Assembly (NCBI GenBank): GCA_934511365.1
Contig: CAKSWC010000011.1
Location: forward strand, 10,403-74,402
DNA: 64,000 nucleotides
Origin: an uncultured Eubacteriales bacterium
GTDB taxonomy: Bacteria > Bacillota > Clostridia > Oscillospirales > Acutalibacteraceae
Direction: 5' to 3'
A program made the translations under genes and the position numbers. This document shows, piece after piece, positions 50,963 to 59,820 of the stretch. The notes under the pieces were generated by a model that was given only the letters and a program-made list of their open reading frames with translations, was not told the DNA's origin and did not search any database. Each line of letters starts with the position of its first letter. The first letter of the stretch is position 1.

Positions 50963-51448
50963 TTACGCGGCCTGTTGTGCAACCGCTTCTGTAACAGTGA
51001 ATTCCGCCGTTGCGGCTTCACCGCTGAGGAAGGTCTTTGTCAACCTGTATGTGCCGGCTTTGAGATATGAAAGCGGCAAACCGGCAATGTTTACTTCAAT
51101 AATGCGTGCTGAAGAAGCAAGCGGCTTGATATCGCCTGTAACGATATCCTTGTTGGCGCCGAGAATGGGAACTTCTTTCCAGTTTTCGCCGTCCTTGATT
51201 TCAAGCTTGTAGCTTGAGTAGCCGGTCTCGTCCTTGAGGGTGTTGAAAGTGTAGTTGGTAATTTCAATGGCGATTGCCGTGCTCTTGGTGTCAACATTGC
51301 CAACAACTCTCATTGCAACCTTTCCAATATTACCGGTGGTAACCATTGTGACGAGGGTAACGATGATAGCCATAAAGCCCGAGAAAATCGACTTGAGCGA
51401 GATTGAACCGAGTTTGTCCTTAAGCAGTGCATTGATAATATCTACCAT
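50963..51448 (-). CDS. Small exported/anchored protein with Ig-like strand region
   Basis: A 161-residue protein: N-terminal helix (VDIINALLKDKLGSISLKSI), one membrane segment (FMAIIVTLVTMVTTGNI) and an extracytoplasmic beta region (TKSTAIAIEITNYTFNTLKD ... YRLTKTFLSGEAATAEFTVTEAV). No family recognised. CAGGAGG precedes the ATG. Alone in its operon, ended by a strong terminator. A surface or secretion role is inferred. Confidence 0.6.
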   Translation of the reverse strand: MVDIINALLKDKLGSISLKSIFSGFMAIIVTLVTMVTTGNIGKVAMRVVGNVDTKSTAIAIEITNYTFNTLKDETGYSSYKLEIKDGENWKEVPILGANKDIVTGDIKPLASSARIIEVNIAGLPLSYLKAGTYRLTKTFLSGEAATAEFTVTEAVAQQAA

Positions 51449-51583
51449 TTTCCTGTTCCTCCTGTTAATAAAATTCCAGAGTAGTTTACTGTTAAATAAT
51501 AGCAGACTCGGCCTGTAAAGTCAAGAAAAAGTTACAATTTTTTGAAGCGAAAATAAATAAAAATTAAGGACAACCTTGATGGT

Positions 51584-52267
51584 CTATTGTTTTCCGGTTT
51601 TTTCAAGCTCATTTATAAGACTTTTTTTGAATGAGTTGATGCCATCTCTTTGATGTTTTGAATAGCAAAGGAACTCATAATTCTTGATTTCTTCATAGGT
51701 ATATGACTTCTTCTTTGAAAGAATCGGCGGCTCTGCCATGTCGGTTGAAAAAAACGAAACGTCATCGTTTTTTAAAACATAAACCTTTCTTTCAAGCGTT
51801 TTTTCATACGCCGGATAAAAGCTCTTTTTTCTTGCAAAAATTATGTATGCTTTGCCTTCCTTCATCGGTGTAAAAAGATACATATTTCCAAAAATCATTT
51901 TCCCTTCGTTTTCCGTGAAAAACGCTCTTTCAAAGCAATCAATGATTTCGTCCTCTTTTTCGCTCCCTTTATAGACCTTTTTGATTTTCAGCGATACAAG
52001 TCCGGCATAATATTCCCACTTTGTTTTTCCGACCGGTTCGACCTCGGCAATAAGGTCGGCACTTAAAAGGTTTTTGATACTTGCTGAGTATTCATCGCTT
52101 TCATCGGTGTTTTCGCCCGGTATATCGGAGGATACGGAGTTGACAATGGCTGAGTCTTGCGCGGTTTCATCATTACAAAGGTCAGTAAAGCTCCTCTTTG
52201 TTGCGATGGAAAACGCGGCTGAAACAACGAGCAGAATGAGCAAGAATCCCCAAAAAGCCTTCTTCAT
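51584..52267 (-). CDS. Membrane-anchored protein co-transcribed with ABC transporter
   Basis: A 227-residue protein with an N-terminal anchor (KAFWGFLLILLVVSAAFSIA) and an extracytoplasmic domain (SADLIAEVEPVGKTKWEYYAGLVSLKIKKVYKGSEKEDEII, then YLFTPMKEGKAYIIFARKK) with a strand pattern like small OB/beta-barrel modules. Not recognised. Overlaps the ATPase gene by four bases (ATGA) and is the last gene of the unit. It could be an accessory or immunity protein of the exporter. Confidence 0.6.
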   Translation of the reverse strand: MKKAFWGFLLILLVVSAAFSIATKRSFTDLCNDETAQDSAIVNSVSSDIPGENTDESDEYSASIKNLLSADLIAEVEPVGKTKWEYYAGLVSLKIKKVYKGSEKEDEIIDCFERAFFTENEGKMIFGNMYLFTPMKEGKAYIIFARKKSFYPAYEKTLERKVYVLKNDDVSFFSTDMAEPPILSKKKSYTYEEIKNYEFLCYSKHQRDGINSFKKSLINELEKTGKQ

Positions 52268-52917
52268 TCTTTGTCACGCTCCTTTACCATTGAAAACACA
52301 CCGCTTTTTACTGTTATTACCTCGTCCCAGATTCCGTCAAACAGCTCCGGCGAATGGCTGGAAATGAGAATAAGGCAGCCCCTTTTCTTTTCCTCGGTGA
52401 TTATTTTTTTGAGTAGTTCAACGCCATCGTCATCCAGAGAGTTTGTCGGTTCATCAAGAACGAGAACGTCCGGCATTTCCATGATAGCCTGAGCAAGAAC
52501 AAGACGCTGCTTCATTCCAAGCGAAAACTTTGAAAATGCTTTTTTGCTGTTTGGATCAAGGCCAACTCTGGCTATTGCCTCTCTAATGCCGGAATCATTT
52601 GTTTTCTTTTTGATTTTTGAAAGAACTTTCAGGTTTTCAAACGCACTTAGCTCCGGCCAAAGAGAGTTATTTTCAATCATTACGCCTACATTGCAGGGAA
52701 TCGGCTTTCCGGGATATATCGGAATGCCTGCAATTTTTATGCTGCCCTCGTTCGGAGCAACAAGACCGAGCAAAGTACGCATAAGCATTGTTTTTCCTGA
52801 ACCGTTTTCACCGATAAGGCCGTATATTTTTCCCTTTTCGAGTGAGAGACAGACGTTTTTCAGAATGACTTTTCCTTTTATTGTTTTTGAAAGGCTCTTA
52901 ATTTCGATATAAGCCAT
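52264..52917 (-). CDS. ABC transporter ATP-binding protein
   Basis: A 217-residue ABC ATPase. Walker A GLIGENGSGKTMLMRTLLG, Q-loop region near VGVMIENNSLWPELSAFENL, signature FSLGMKQRLVLAQAI, Walker B VLVLDEPTNSLDDDGVELL and H-loop ISSHSPE are all present. It powers export with the two integral proteins encoded upstream. GGAGGAA is before the ATG. The single, short ATPase with two permeases fits an ABC-2-type peptide or drug exporter. Confidence 0.92.
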   Translation of the reverse strand: MAYIEIKSLSKTIKGKVILKNVCLSLEKGKIYGLIGENGSGKTMLMRTLLGLVAPNEGSIKIAGIPIYPGKPIPCNVGVMIENNSLWPELSAFENLKVLSKIKKKTNDSGIREAIARVGLDPNSKKAFSKFSLGMKQRLVLAQAIMEMPDVLVLDEPTNSLDDDGVELLKKIITEEKKRGCLILISSHSPELFDGIWDEVITVKSGVFSMVKERDKE

Positions 52918-53709
52918 TTATTCTTCCTCCAAAATTCCGATGTCAATTTTGTCATTGATTATTATTCCGATTAGCAAAGTCAAAACAATAATCGTAACAA
53001 AATACACCACGCTTTTTTCAAGGGTAATATTCTTAAAAATATAGCCGTCAATGAGGCTTTTTCCGGACTCGGCTTGAGAATGGAAATAATATGTTGCATG
53101 AACATACGGATTGAGCGAGTGAGTAAAATTCAGCCTGATTTCAAGAACCGACTCCATTGAGCAGCCAAGAACAAGGCAGGCGCCGAGAGCCACAATGTAC
53201 CTTAGTTTTGTAAATATTGAAATAATGTTCAAAAGGATTGAAAAGAAAGCAGTAAAAAGAAAGCGGAGCGCAAAGAAAAAGAAAAACATGTGGCTCTTTT
53301 CAAAGAAAAAATGCGGGCTGAAAATTCCTCTTGAAACCGTAGCCAGAAAAACAGTCAAAAAATATGTACCGGCACTGACAAAAGATAAAATGAGAACAAA
53401 AACCGTTTTCTTGAAAAACCATCTTTTTCTTGAACGATATCTTGTGATGCAGTACCAAAGTTCCGTGCCGTAATCGCGCTTGAAAACACCGAGCAGCGGA
53501 ATAATCGGAACGAACATCATTGCGGAAATTGTTATGCTCAGTGAAAGGTCGGTATTGTTTTCAACAAAACAAAAAGATTGTATGGCTGCCGAAATACTGT
53601 CCTTTTCATAAAATCCTGTTGGAACCTGAAACGCAAAGAACAATGACGAAACTCCTGCAAAAACAATCGTCAGCAAAACAACTTTATAGTTTCTTTTAAT
53701 CCAAATCAA
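52918..53709 (-). CDS. ABC transporter permease (ABC-2 type), subunit 1
   Basis: A 263-residue polytopic protein with about six hydrophobic segments (VVLLTIVFAGVSSLFFAF, IVALGACLVLGC, VVYFVTIIVLTLLIGIII among them). No motif beyond membrane topology. It begins at TTG 53709 just after the stop of the other permease, with GGGGGTG upstream, and ends one base before the ATPase ATG. Probably heterodimerises with the neighbouring permease. Confidence 0.72.
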   Translation of the reverse strand: MIWIKRNYKVVLLTIVFAGVSSLFFAFQVPTGFYEKDSISAAIQSFCFVENNTDLSLSITISAMMFVPIIPLLGVFKRDYGTELWYCITRYRSRKRWFFKKTVFVLILSFVSAGTYFLTVFLATVSRGIFSPHFFFEKSHMFFFFFALRFLFTAFFSILLNIISIFTKLRYIVALGACLVLGCSMESVLEIRLNFTHSLNPYVHATYYFHSQAESGKSLIDGYIFKNITLEKSVVYFVTIIVLTLLIGIIINDKIDIGILEEE

Positions 53710-53713
53710 GCTT

Positions 53714-54544
53714 TCACCCCCAGCATTTTTTTATCCGCTTTGCGCAGGGGAGACAGAGGACGGCAATAAGAACAAGGGGAACGAAGAAAAGAAGCGGCAA
53801 AAACCAGAGAGCTTTTCCGTCCTCGGAATTAAACAGTGTTAAGTAGTAAAACGGTGCAAAGCAGGAGATTTTCTCTGAACCGGCTACGGACGAAAGAATA
53901 GTAAGTAAAGTGTTAACAATAAAAAACAGCGCAAGAATCAGAACTCTTGAGCGGCAGAAAAAGAACGAAAACTCACAAGAAAGAACGGCCATAAGCGCGC
54001 AGAAAATCCCCGTCAAAATGACGGAAATTAAACACAGCAAATATGGATGGCTTATGGTGGCAGCAGGAAAAAGAAGCTTTTCCATCCGGAAAGGAGAAAA
54101 GTACCACGCCTGATCCGCCGATATTTGCGAAAAATTATTGATTTCAACCGGAAATGTTATCATACAGAGAACAAGATTCAAAAGAAGCGGAACGCAAACC
54201 ACAAGAAAAGCAGAAACCGCAACTGCAAGGAGTTTTCCGCTAAGGTATTTTTTTACACCAACCCTTGGAAGAAAAACCGGGAGCATATTGCGCTCATTTT
54301 CGGTTATGAATGAATCCGCAAAAGGAAGAACGCAGAGAACCGGCATTATATAATAAAGCATGAGAAAAACAGCGTCACTGTCGCTTCCCCAGAGAAACAG
54401 CTTCTCTGCTGACGGAATTTCATTAATTTCATGGCCATAGTAATTGAAACAGGCAAGAACAAACGAAAGAACGCTGAAAAGCAGAGCGGCGGAAAATGCA
54501 AACAGAAAGCTGCGTTTTTTGAACACCAAATTCAGTTGAAACAT
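53714..54544 (-). CDS. ABC transporter permease (ABC-2 type), subunit 2
   Basis: A 276-residue polytopic protein with six predicted membrane segments (FAFSAALLFSVLSFVLACF, AVAVSAFLVVCVPLLLNLVL, LLCLISVILTGIFCALMAVL, ILALFFIVNTLLTIL). ATG 54544 is preferred because AAGGAG lies eight bases upstream; a GTG at 54553 touches the site. First gene of the exporter operon. FIVTENERNMLPVFLPRVGVKKYLSGKLLA is a cytoplasmic coupling-helix-like loop. Confidence 0.72.
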   Translation of the reverse strand: MFQLNLVFKKRSFLFAFSAALLFSVLSFVLACFNYYGHEINEIPSAEKLFLWGSDSDAVFLMLYYIMPVLCVLPFADSFITENERNMLPVFLPRVGVKKYLSGKLLAVAVSAFLVVCVPLLLNLVLCMITFPVEINNFSQISADQAWYFSPFRMEKLLFPAATISHPYLLCLISVILTGIFCALMAVLSCEFSFFFCRSRVLILALFFIVNTLLTILSSVAGSEKISCFAPFYYLTLFNSEDGKALWFLPLLFFVPLVLIAVLCLPCAKRIKKCWG

Positions 54545-54647
54545 TTTTTTCACTCCTTGTTGTTTATTATACTTATATGCTAATTTTAAATTCTTACATA
54601 TGAATTACGAAAACACTACATTTATGCTACAAATTTCAAAAAGCGGA

Positions 54648-54688
54648 TTTAGTCAAAAACCCCCGACCGAAGTCGAGGGCGCATGTGT
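54648..54688. terminator. Hairpin downstream of BspA-like gene
   Basis: CCCCCGAC-CGAA-GTCGAGGG; no long T run on the minus strand, so only a weak terminator candidate. Confidence 0.4.
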
Positions 54689-54728
54689 GGTTAATAATAA
54701 GGTTGTTGTTTATCTAAGAAAACAGGCG

Positions 54729-56903
54729 TTATTTTATTACTGCTTTTTTAGGCGAACTAAAGACGGATCTGAAAGTATTCTTTCCGACCTTTTTGCTGGC
54801 AACAACTTTAAAGTAATAAGCTCTGCCGGATTTTAAGTTCTTCACTCTGTATGCGGTTTTTGCGGTGGTTGCAATTTTCTTATAGCCGGAGTTCTTGCTT
54901 GCGCTGTAATAAATCGTGTAACTGTCTGCGCCGCTTGCACTGCTGAACTTTAATGTTGCGGTTTTTTTGCCTGCCGCAACTTTAACATTCGGAGCGGTCG
55001 GAACGATGTTGAATGTTATTCTCTTTGTACCCTCATAATTACCTTTGAAAGTTATAATGACTGTTGCTTTGCCGATGTTTTTGTTTTTCCTGTATTTTAC
55101 GGTATAGTCACTGCCGAGCCGGAGCTGCTTTCCGTTCGCATCTTTTATAATTACTTTGGGTTTGAGTGCTTTTCCGGTGTATGCAAAATTCTTTCTAAAG
55201 AGTTTTACGGTGTCTATTTTTGCGATTGCTTTGTTTTTTGTTGCTCCGCATTCAGTGCAGGTAAAGGTTTTAATACCTCTTGAATTGCAGGTGGCTTTTT
55301 TGGTTACAACACCCTTGTTAAAAGTATGGGTATGTTCATCGAGCGAAACAAATTTAAGACCGTTATCTTTTGCGTATTTTTCCGCGGCAGTGCCGGGGTA
55401 ACCTTTAACAACAAAACCGGTGACGGTTGAAAAAGACCACTCGCAATTATATCCAATTGCATACCTTTTGATTTCTTCCAAATTTTGGGGCAGTGTAACG
55501 GTTTTTAAAGATGTGTTAACAAATGCACATTCTCCAATGGATTTTACACTGTCCGGAATGACTGCTTTTGACAAGTTCAAGCAATCGCGAAATGCGTCAT
55601 ACCAAATGTTTTCAACGCCGTCTTTCATAACAACACTTTTTAAACCCGAACACTCATAAAAAGCACTATTCTCTATTACTTTTATAGTTCCGGGTATAAC
55701 TATACTTTTTAATCCGGTACACCCACAAAATGCACCAACTTTGATAGTTGTTATATTGCCATCAGATGGAATAACACTGTTTTGACATCCGGAAACAAGC
55801 CACTCTCTTTTAGTATCAATAATGCAGTTGCCGTCACTGCGAAAAGCAGGATTTTTGGAATCAACCACAATACTTTTCAGATCCTGACATTTGGGGAAAG
55901 GATTGAATCCATAATAGAAATCGCCGTAAAGATCGCCTATTTCATTTTCTTCGTTTTCAGTGAAACTTGTTACACTGCTCGGTATAGTTACAGCCTCAAT
56001 TGCTGAATTATAAAAAGCAGCAGCACAGATAATTTCTACACCCTCAGGTATTGATATAGCTGTCAGATTGGAGCAATCTCCAAACGCATAGTCTCGGATA
56101 GTTCTGATACTGTTTGGAAGTGTTATATTTGCCAGTTTCTCGCATTTTTGAAAAGACCCGGAACCGATTATTTCCACACCGTTTTGGAGCGTTACTCTCT
56201 TCAATCCGGTACAATAATAAAATGCTGCCCAGCCGATTTCTTTGACGCAACCCGGTATTGTAATATTTGTTAAAACCGTGCAACCTTCAAAGGCTCTGTC
56301 GCCAATGCGTGTTACACTGCCGTCAGAAGGAATAATGCTGCTTTTGCATCCGGCAACCAGTGTTTTTTCCTCCTTGTTGATAATACAGTTGTTTTTGCTT
56401 TGAAAAACAGGGTTTCTTGAATCAACGGTGACAGCTTTCAATTTGGTGCATCCACAGAAAAGACTTACGCCGATTTTTTCAACGCTTTTTGGTATATTTA
56501 TACTTGTCAAACTTTCACAATGGTAAAAAGCACTTGTTTCTATTTCGTCTACCGTATTAGGTATAGTTATGTCAGTTAGTTTTGTGCAATAGGCAAATGC
56601 ATGTGAGCCGATAAATGTCACCCCGTTTGGGATAACAATGCTTGTCAGCTCACTGCAATTATTAAACGCTTCGTTTCTGATTCCTGCCACAGTAAAGCCT
56701 TTAATTTTTGTGGGTATGGTCAGTTTTCCTTTGGCTTCGGTATTACATTCTGTTATATAGGCTCGATTATCATAGGTTTCATAGGTAAGATACCCTGACG
56801 TTGCGGCATTTGCGGTAAACTCAAGTCCTGCAAACGGCACGGCGCACAGCAGCATAATTACTGCAAGCAACAATGACAAAGATTTTTTGATACGATTTTT
56901 CAT
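54729..56903 (-). CDS. BspA-like leucine-rich-repeat surface protein
   Basis: A 724-residue secreted protein. Signal peptide ends TANA-A (about 34). Residues about 50-520 are roughly fifteen Treponema pallidum/BspA-type LRR_5 repeats (C-T-x-L-x-x-I-x-I-P-x-x-V-x-x-I-G-x-x-A-F), with interruptions of VTVDSRNPVFQSKNNCIINK type. Two zinc-like Cys-x2-Cys pairs (FTCTECGATK) come next, then beta domains and a C-terminal fibronectin-III-like module (APNVKVAAGKKTATLKFSS). No LPxTG is seen. Likely adhesin, retained in the wall non-covalently. Divergent XRE gene upstream shares the control region. Confidence 0.85.
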   Translation of the reverse strand: MKNRIKKSLSLLLAVIMLLCAVPFAGLEFTANAATSGYLTYETYDNRAYITECNTEAKGKLTIPTKIKGFTVAGIRNEAFNNCSELTSIVIPNGVTFIGSHAFAYCTKLTDITIPNTVDEIETSAFYHCESLTSINIPKSVEKIGVSLFCGCTKLKAVTVDSRNPVFQSKNNCIINKEEKTLVAGCKSSIIPSDGSVTRIGDRAFEGCTVLTNITIPGCVKEIGWAAFYYCTGLKRVTLQNGVEIIGSGSFQKCEKLANITLPNSIRTIRDYAFGDCSNLTAISIPEGVEIICAAAFYNSAIEAVTIPSSVTSFTENEENEIGDLYGDFYYGFNPFPKCQDLKSIVVDSKNPAFRSDGNCIIDTKREWLVSGCQNSVIPSDGNITTIKVGAFCGCTGLKSIVIPGTIKVIENSAFYECSGLKSVVMKDGVENIWYDAFRDCLNLSKAVIPDSVKSIGECAFVNTSLKTVTLPQNLEEIKRYAIGYNCEWSFSTVTGFVVKGYPGTAAEKYAKDNGLKFVSLDEHTHTFNKGVVTKKATCNSRGIKTFTCTECGATKNKAIAKIDTVKLFRKNFAYTGKALKPKVIIKDANGKQLRLGSDYTVKYRKNKNIGKATVIITFKGNYEGTKRITFNIVPTAPNVKVAAGKKTATLKFSSASGADSYTIYYSASKNSGYKKIATTAKTAYRVKNLKSGRAYYFKVVASKKVGKNTFRSVFSSPKKAVIK

Positions 56904-56946
56904 TTTGACATCTCCTTATAGTGATTATTGGAATTTATCCATGGGT

Positions 56947-56975
56947 ATAATAACACATAAGTGTTCAAATGTCAA
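56947..56975 (-). promoter_or_regulatory. Promoter of BspA-like gene
   Basis: Minus strand TTGACA, 17 bases, TATTAT. Overlapped by the 15-bp direct repeats at 56955-56989. Confidence 0.72.
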
Positions 56976-56989
56976 CATATGTGTTCAAA
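56955..56989. promoter_or_regulatory. Direct-repeat operator between BspA-like and XRE genes
   Basis: ACATAAGTGTTCAAA (56955-56969) and ACATATGTGTTCAAA (56975-56989), 20 bases apart and differing at one base. The first also forms AACAC-ATAA-GTGTT. The divergent XRE regulator likely binds here, since the repeats cover the BspA-like promoter. Confidence 0.65.
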
Positions 56990-57031
56990 ATTAAAGCGAA
57001 ACTAACATAAAATATACCGTGAGGTGAGATT

Positions 57032-57265
57032 ATGTTCAGTCCGTCGCTTGACCCGGTGAAAGTTGGAGAAACAATTTCATATTTCCGAAAGCAAAAATGT
57101 CTTTCACAGGAAGTCTTGAGCGGACTTGCGGATATCGGAAGAAGTCACCTGAGCGCAATCGAAAGAGGAGAGAGAAAGCCTACCCTTGAAACACTTTATA
57201 AAATCTGCACCGCAATGGACATAAAAATGAGTACGGTTATCTTAAAGCTTGAAGAAAATTTATAA
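57032..57265 (+). CDS. XRE-family helix-turn-helix regulator
   Basis: A 77-residue single-domain HTH protein: VGETISYFRKQKCLSQEVLSGLADIGRSHLSAIERGERKPTLETLYKICTAMDI is a canonical Cro/C1 fold with the recognition helix in GRSHLSAIERG. No sensory domain. GTGAGGTGAG is upstream of the ATG. Divergent from the BspA-like gene over a region with direct repeats; probable regulator of that gene and of itself. Could also be a restriction C-protein type, but no restriction genes are adjacent. Confidence 0.9.
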   Translation: MFSPSLDPVKVGETISYFRKQKCLSQEVLSGLADIGRSHLSAIERGERKPTLETLYKICTAMDIKMSTVILKLEENL

Positions 57266-57295
57266 AAACAGCAGTTGTTTAAAATAAACGCTGTG

Positions 57296-57830
57296 AGAGT
57301 AGGGGCGTTGCTTGAGGCGCCCGTTTCTTTGCCGTTTGCACCGTGTAAATTTATATGAAAATGTACGGCTTAATCGTACGGGCGGATTTCGTTCCGCCCG
57401 AAAAATCAAACCTTTTTCGACGCGTAATTTTATATGAAAATACGCGCTCCGTTTCGTAGGAGTCGGACCCGAGCCGACCCGTGGAACATTGCACGTTGCA
57501 CAACGAAAAAGATGAATTGCAAACGGTTGGTTTTAATGGGTCGGCGCAGATCCGACCCCTACAATAATAGCGGAAATCCAAATTTGTGCAACTCGTTTTA
57601 TGCCGTGCAAAAAATCAAGGTTCCCGGGCGGAACAAAATCCGCCCCTACCGTCTAATGAGCGACGTTTCGGTAAGAAAAATTTATGCCGTACAAACAAAA
57701 AAGCAAATGGGCGCTTCGCGAGGCACCCGAACGAAAATATAAAAGGTTTTGCAGTTTCGGTTAACGACAAAAAAATTCGGAGTTAGATAATAGATAAGAT
57801 ATAATTGATAATAGATAATAGATATTTCAC
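57296..57830. repeat. Mosaic of GC-rich palindromic intergenic repeats
   Basis: About 530 bases with at least five short palindromes of two types: GGGCGGATTTCGTTCCGCCCG-like (57379-57400, 57625-57646) and GTCGGACCCGAGCCGACC/GGGTCGGCGCAGATCCGACCC (57462-57481, 57538-57558), plus GGGCGCTTCGCGAGGCACCCG (57708-57729). A CCCCTACA or GTAGGGGC word often borders them. A TAGATAATAGATAA tract (57785-57825) closes the block. No ORF is convincing. Confidence 0.7.
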
Positions 57831-57933
57831 GGATAAACGCCGGTATAGCGGTCAAAGATTAAATAAAAAGGGCGTCTCGTCAAAATAAATACTTTTTATT
57901 CGGCGGGGAGCGACATTTTTTTCATGCTGTCTA

Positions 57934-57962
57934 TTGCAAGAGGGAAGAATTTCTGCTATTAT
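57934..57962 (+). promoter_or_regulatory. Promoter of IscU-like/GGGtGRT operon
   Basis: TTGCAA, 17 bases ending TGC, TATTAT; 45 bases before the ATG at 58008. Confidence 0.68.
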
Positions 57963-58007
57963 ATTGGGTGGCAAAAACAATAACATTCCGAAAGGAGAAC
58001 AAAACAC

Positions 58008-58700
58008 ATGACTTATTCAAACGAAGTTGAAAGAATGTGTACGGTCGCAAAAGGACCGAACCACGGCCCGGCACCCATCCCCGAAGAGGGCAAGTGGGTC
58101 AAGGCATATGAAATCAAGGACATTTCCGGTTTTACCCACGGTGTTGGCTGGTGCGCACCTCAGCAGGGCGCCTGCAAGCTTTCGCTCAACATCAAGAACG
58201 GTATTATTGAGGAAGCTCTTGTTGAAACCATCGGCTGCTCAGGCATGACTCACTCCGCCGCAATGGCAAGTGAAATTCTTCCGGGAAAGACGATTCTTGA
58301 AGCTCTCAATACCGACCTTGTCTGCGATGCTATCAATACCGCAATGCGTGAGCTTTTCCTCCAGATTGTATACGGCCGTTCGCAGTCCGCTTTCTCGGAT
58401 GACGGACTCACCGTTGGCGCCGGTCTTGAGGACCTTGGAAAGGGTCTGCGTTCACAGGTTGGAACAATGTACGGAACAAGATATAAGGGCGTCCGTTACC
58501 TTGAAATGGCTGAGGGCTATGTTACAAGAATGGCTCTTGACAGCGATGATCAGGTTATCGGTTATGAGTTCGTTTCACTCGGCAAGATGACCGACTTCAT
58601 CAAAAAGGGTGACGATCCGAACACCGCCTATGAAAAGGCAAAGGGCACATACGGCAGATTCGCTGAAGCTGCAAAGTATATTGACCCGCGTAAGGAATAA
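58008..58700 (+). CDS. IscU/NifU-like iron-sulfur scaffold-type protein
   Basis: A 230-residue protein with an IscU/NifU-N-like core: GWCAPQQGACKLSLNIKNGIIEEALVETIGCSGMTHSAAMASEILPGKTILEAL carries the GCxxxxxxSAxxxxxxxxGKT pattern and cysteines at 48, 55, 76 and a later LVCDAI. An extra C-terminal part (about 135-230) is unusual. Clostridial and some Bacteroides genomes carry it always beside a GGGtGRT gene; function unknown beyond the fold. AAAGGAG precedes the ATG. Strong codon bias suggests high expression. Confidence 0.82.
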   Translation: MTYSNEVERMCTVAKGPNHGPAPIPEEGKWVKAYEIKDISGFTHGVGWCAPQQGACKLSLNIKNGIIEEALVETIGCSGMTHSAAMASEILPGKTILEALNTDLVCDAINTAMRELFLQIVYGRSQSAFSDDGLTVGAGLEDLGKGLRSQVGTMYGTRYKGVRYLEMAEGYVTRMALDSDDQVIGYEFVSLGKMTDFIKKGDDPNTAYEKAKGTYGRFAEAAKYIDPRKE

Positions 58701-58714
58701 GGAGGTAGAGAACA

Positions 58715-59713
58715 ATGGCATTATTTGAAAACTATGAAAGACGTGCCGATAAGATCCTCGGCGTCCTTAAAGAATACGGAATCAATTCCATCGAAGAGTG
58801 CAAAGACATCACCCTTGAAAAGGGCATTGACGTTGACAAAATCGTAAGAGGCACTCAGCCCATCTGCTTTGAAAATGCTGTTTGGGCATACACTGTCGGC
58901 TGTGCAATCGCTCTCAAAAAGGGTTGCGTAAAGGCTGCCGACGCAGCAGCTGCAATCGGTGAAGGACTCCAGTCCTTCTGCATTCCCGGCTCTGTTGCAG
59001 ACAACCGTAAGGTTGGTCTCGGCCACGGCAACCTCGGCAAAATGCTCCTCTCTGAGGAGACCGAGTGCTTCTGCTTCCTTGCAGGTCACGAGAGCTTTGC
59101 TGCTGCTGAGGGCGCAATCAAAATTGCCCTCAACGCAAACAAAGTCAGAGTTAAGCCGCTTCGCGTTATCCTCAACGGTCTCGGCAAGGACGCTGCAATG
59201 ATCATCTCAAGAATCAACGGTTTCACATACTGCAAGACCGAGTTTGATCCCTACAGCGAAACCGTAAAGGTTACCGAAGAAAAGGCATACTCAACCGGCG
59301 ACAGAGCAAAGGTTAAGTGCTACGGCGCAGACAATGTTCCGGAAGGCGTTGCAATCATGAAGCTTGAAAAGGTTGGCGTTTCAATCACCGGTAACTCAAC
59401 CAACCCGACCCGCTTCCAGCATCCCGTTGCAGGTACCTACAAAAAGTGGTGCGTTGAAAACGGCGTGAAGTACTTCTCGGTTGCTTCCGGCGGCGGAACA
59501 GGCCGTACTCTTCATCCGGACAACATGGCAGCCGGCCCGTCCTCATATGGCATGACCGACACCATGGGCAGAATGCATTCCGACGCTCAGTTTGCGGGTT
59601 CGTCCTCCGTTCCGGCTCACGTTGAAATGATGGGACTTATCGGCATGGGTAACAACCCGATGGTTGGTGCAACCGTTGCGTGCGCCGTTGCGGTTGAAGA
59701 GGCTATGAAGTAA
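58715..59713 (+). CDS. GGGtGRT protein
   Basis: A 332-residue protein of the GGGtGRT family, named for VASGGGTGRTLHPDN. N-terminal region FENYERRADKILGVLKEYGI, conserved GLGHGNLGKMLLSEETECFCFLAGHESFAAAEGAIKIA, and the C-terminal GMGNNPMVGATVACAVAVEEAMK. Cytosolic, no membrane segment. Role not established; the tight pairing (14-base gap) with an IscU-like gene suggests metal or Fe-S chemistry. AAGGAGG precedes the ATG. Codon use suggests high expression. Terminator follows. Confidence 0.88.
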   Translation: MALFENYERRADKILGVLKEYGINSIEECKDITLEKGIDVDKIVRGTQPICFENAVWAYTVGCAIALKKGCVKAADAAAAIGEGLQSFCIPGSVADNRKVGLGHGNLGKMLLSEETECFCFLAGHESFAAAEGAIKIALNANKVRVKPLRVILNGLGKDAAMIISRINGFTYCKTEFDPYSETVKVTEEKAYSTGDRAKVKCYGADNVPEGVAIMKLEKVGVSITGNSTNPTRFQHPVAGTYKKWCVENGVKYFSVASGGGTGRTLHPDNMAAGPSSYGMTDTMGRMHSDAQFAGSSSVPAHVEMMGLIGMGNNPMVGATVACAVAVEEAMK

Positions 59714-59755
59714 GAGGGTTTAAGGCTCTTTCACCGGTCAAAAAGTTAATAAAAT

Positions 59756-59812
59756 CAGTTGGACACATCATTTGGCAGTTTTACCGTTTGATGTGTCCAA
59801 TATTTTTGGCGG
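59756..59812 (+). terminator. Terminator of IscU-like/GGGtGRT operon
   Basis: TTGGACACATCA and TGATGTGTCCAA arms followed by TATTTTT. Confidence 0.88.
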
Positions 59813-59820
59813 TGAATTTA

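Noticed and set aside
54850..56900. Regularly repeated sequence that might look like a CRISPR array
   Set aside because: The periodicity is the codon-level repeat of leucine-rich modules; no identical repeats with unique spacers.
57296..57830. CRISPR array in the palindrome-rich gap
   Set aside because: The palindromes differ from each other, spacing is irregular, and no cas gene is present.
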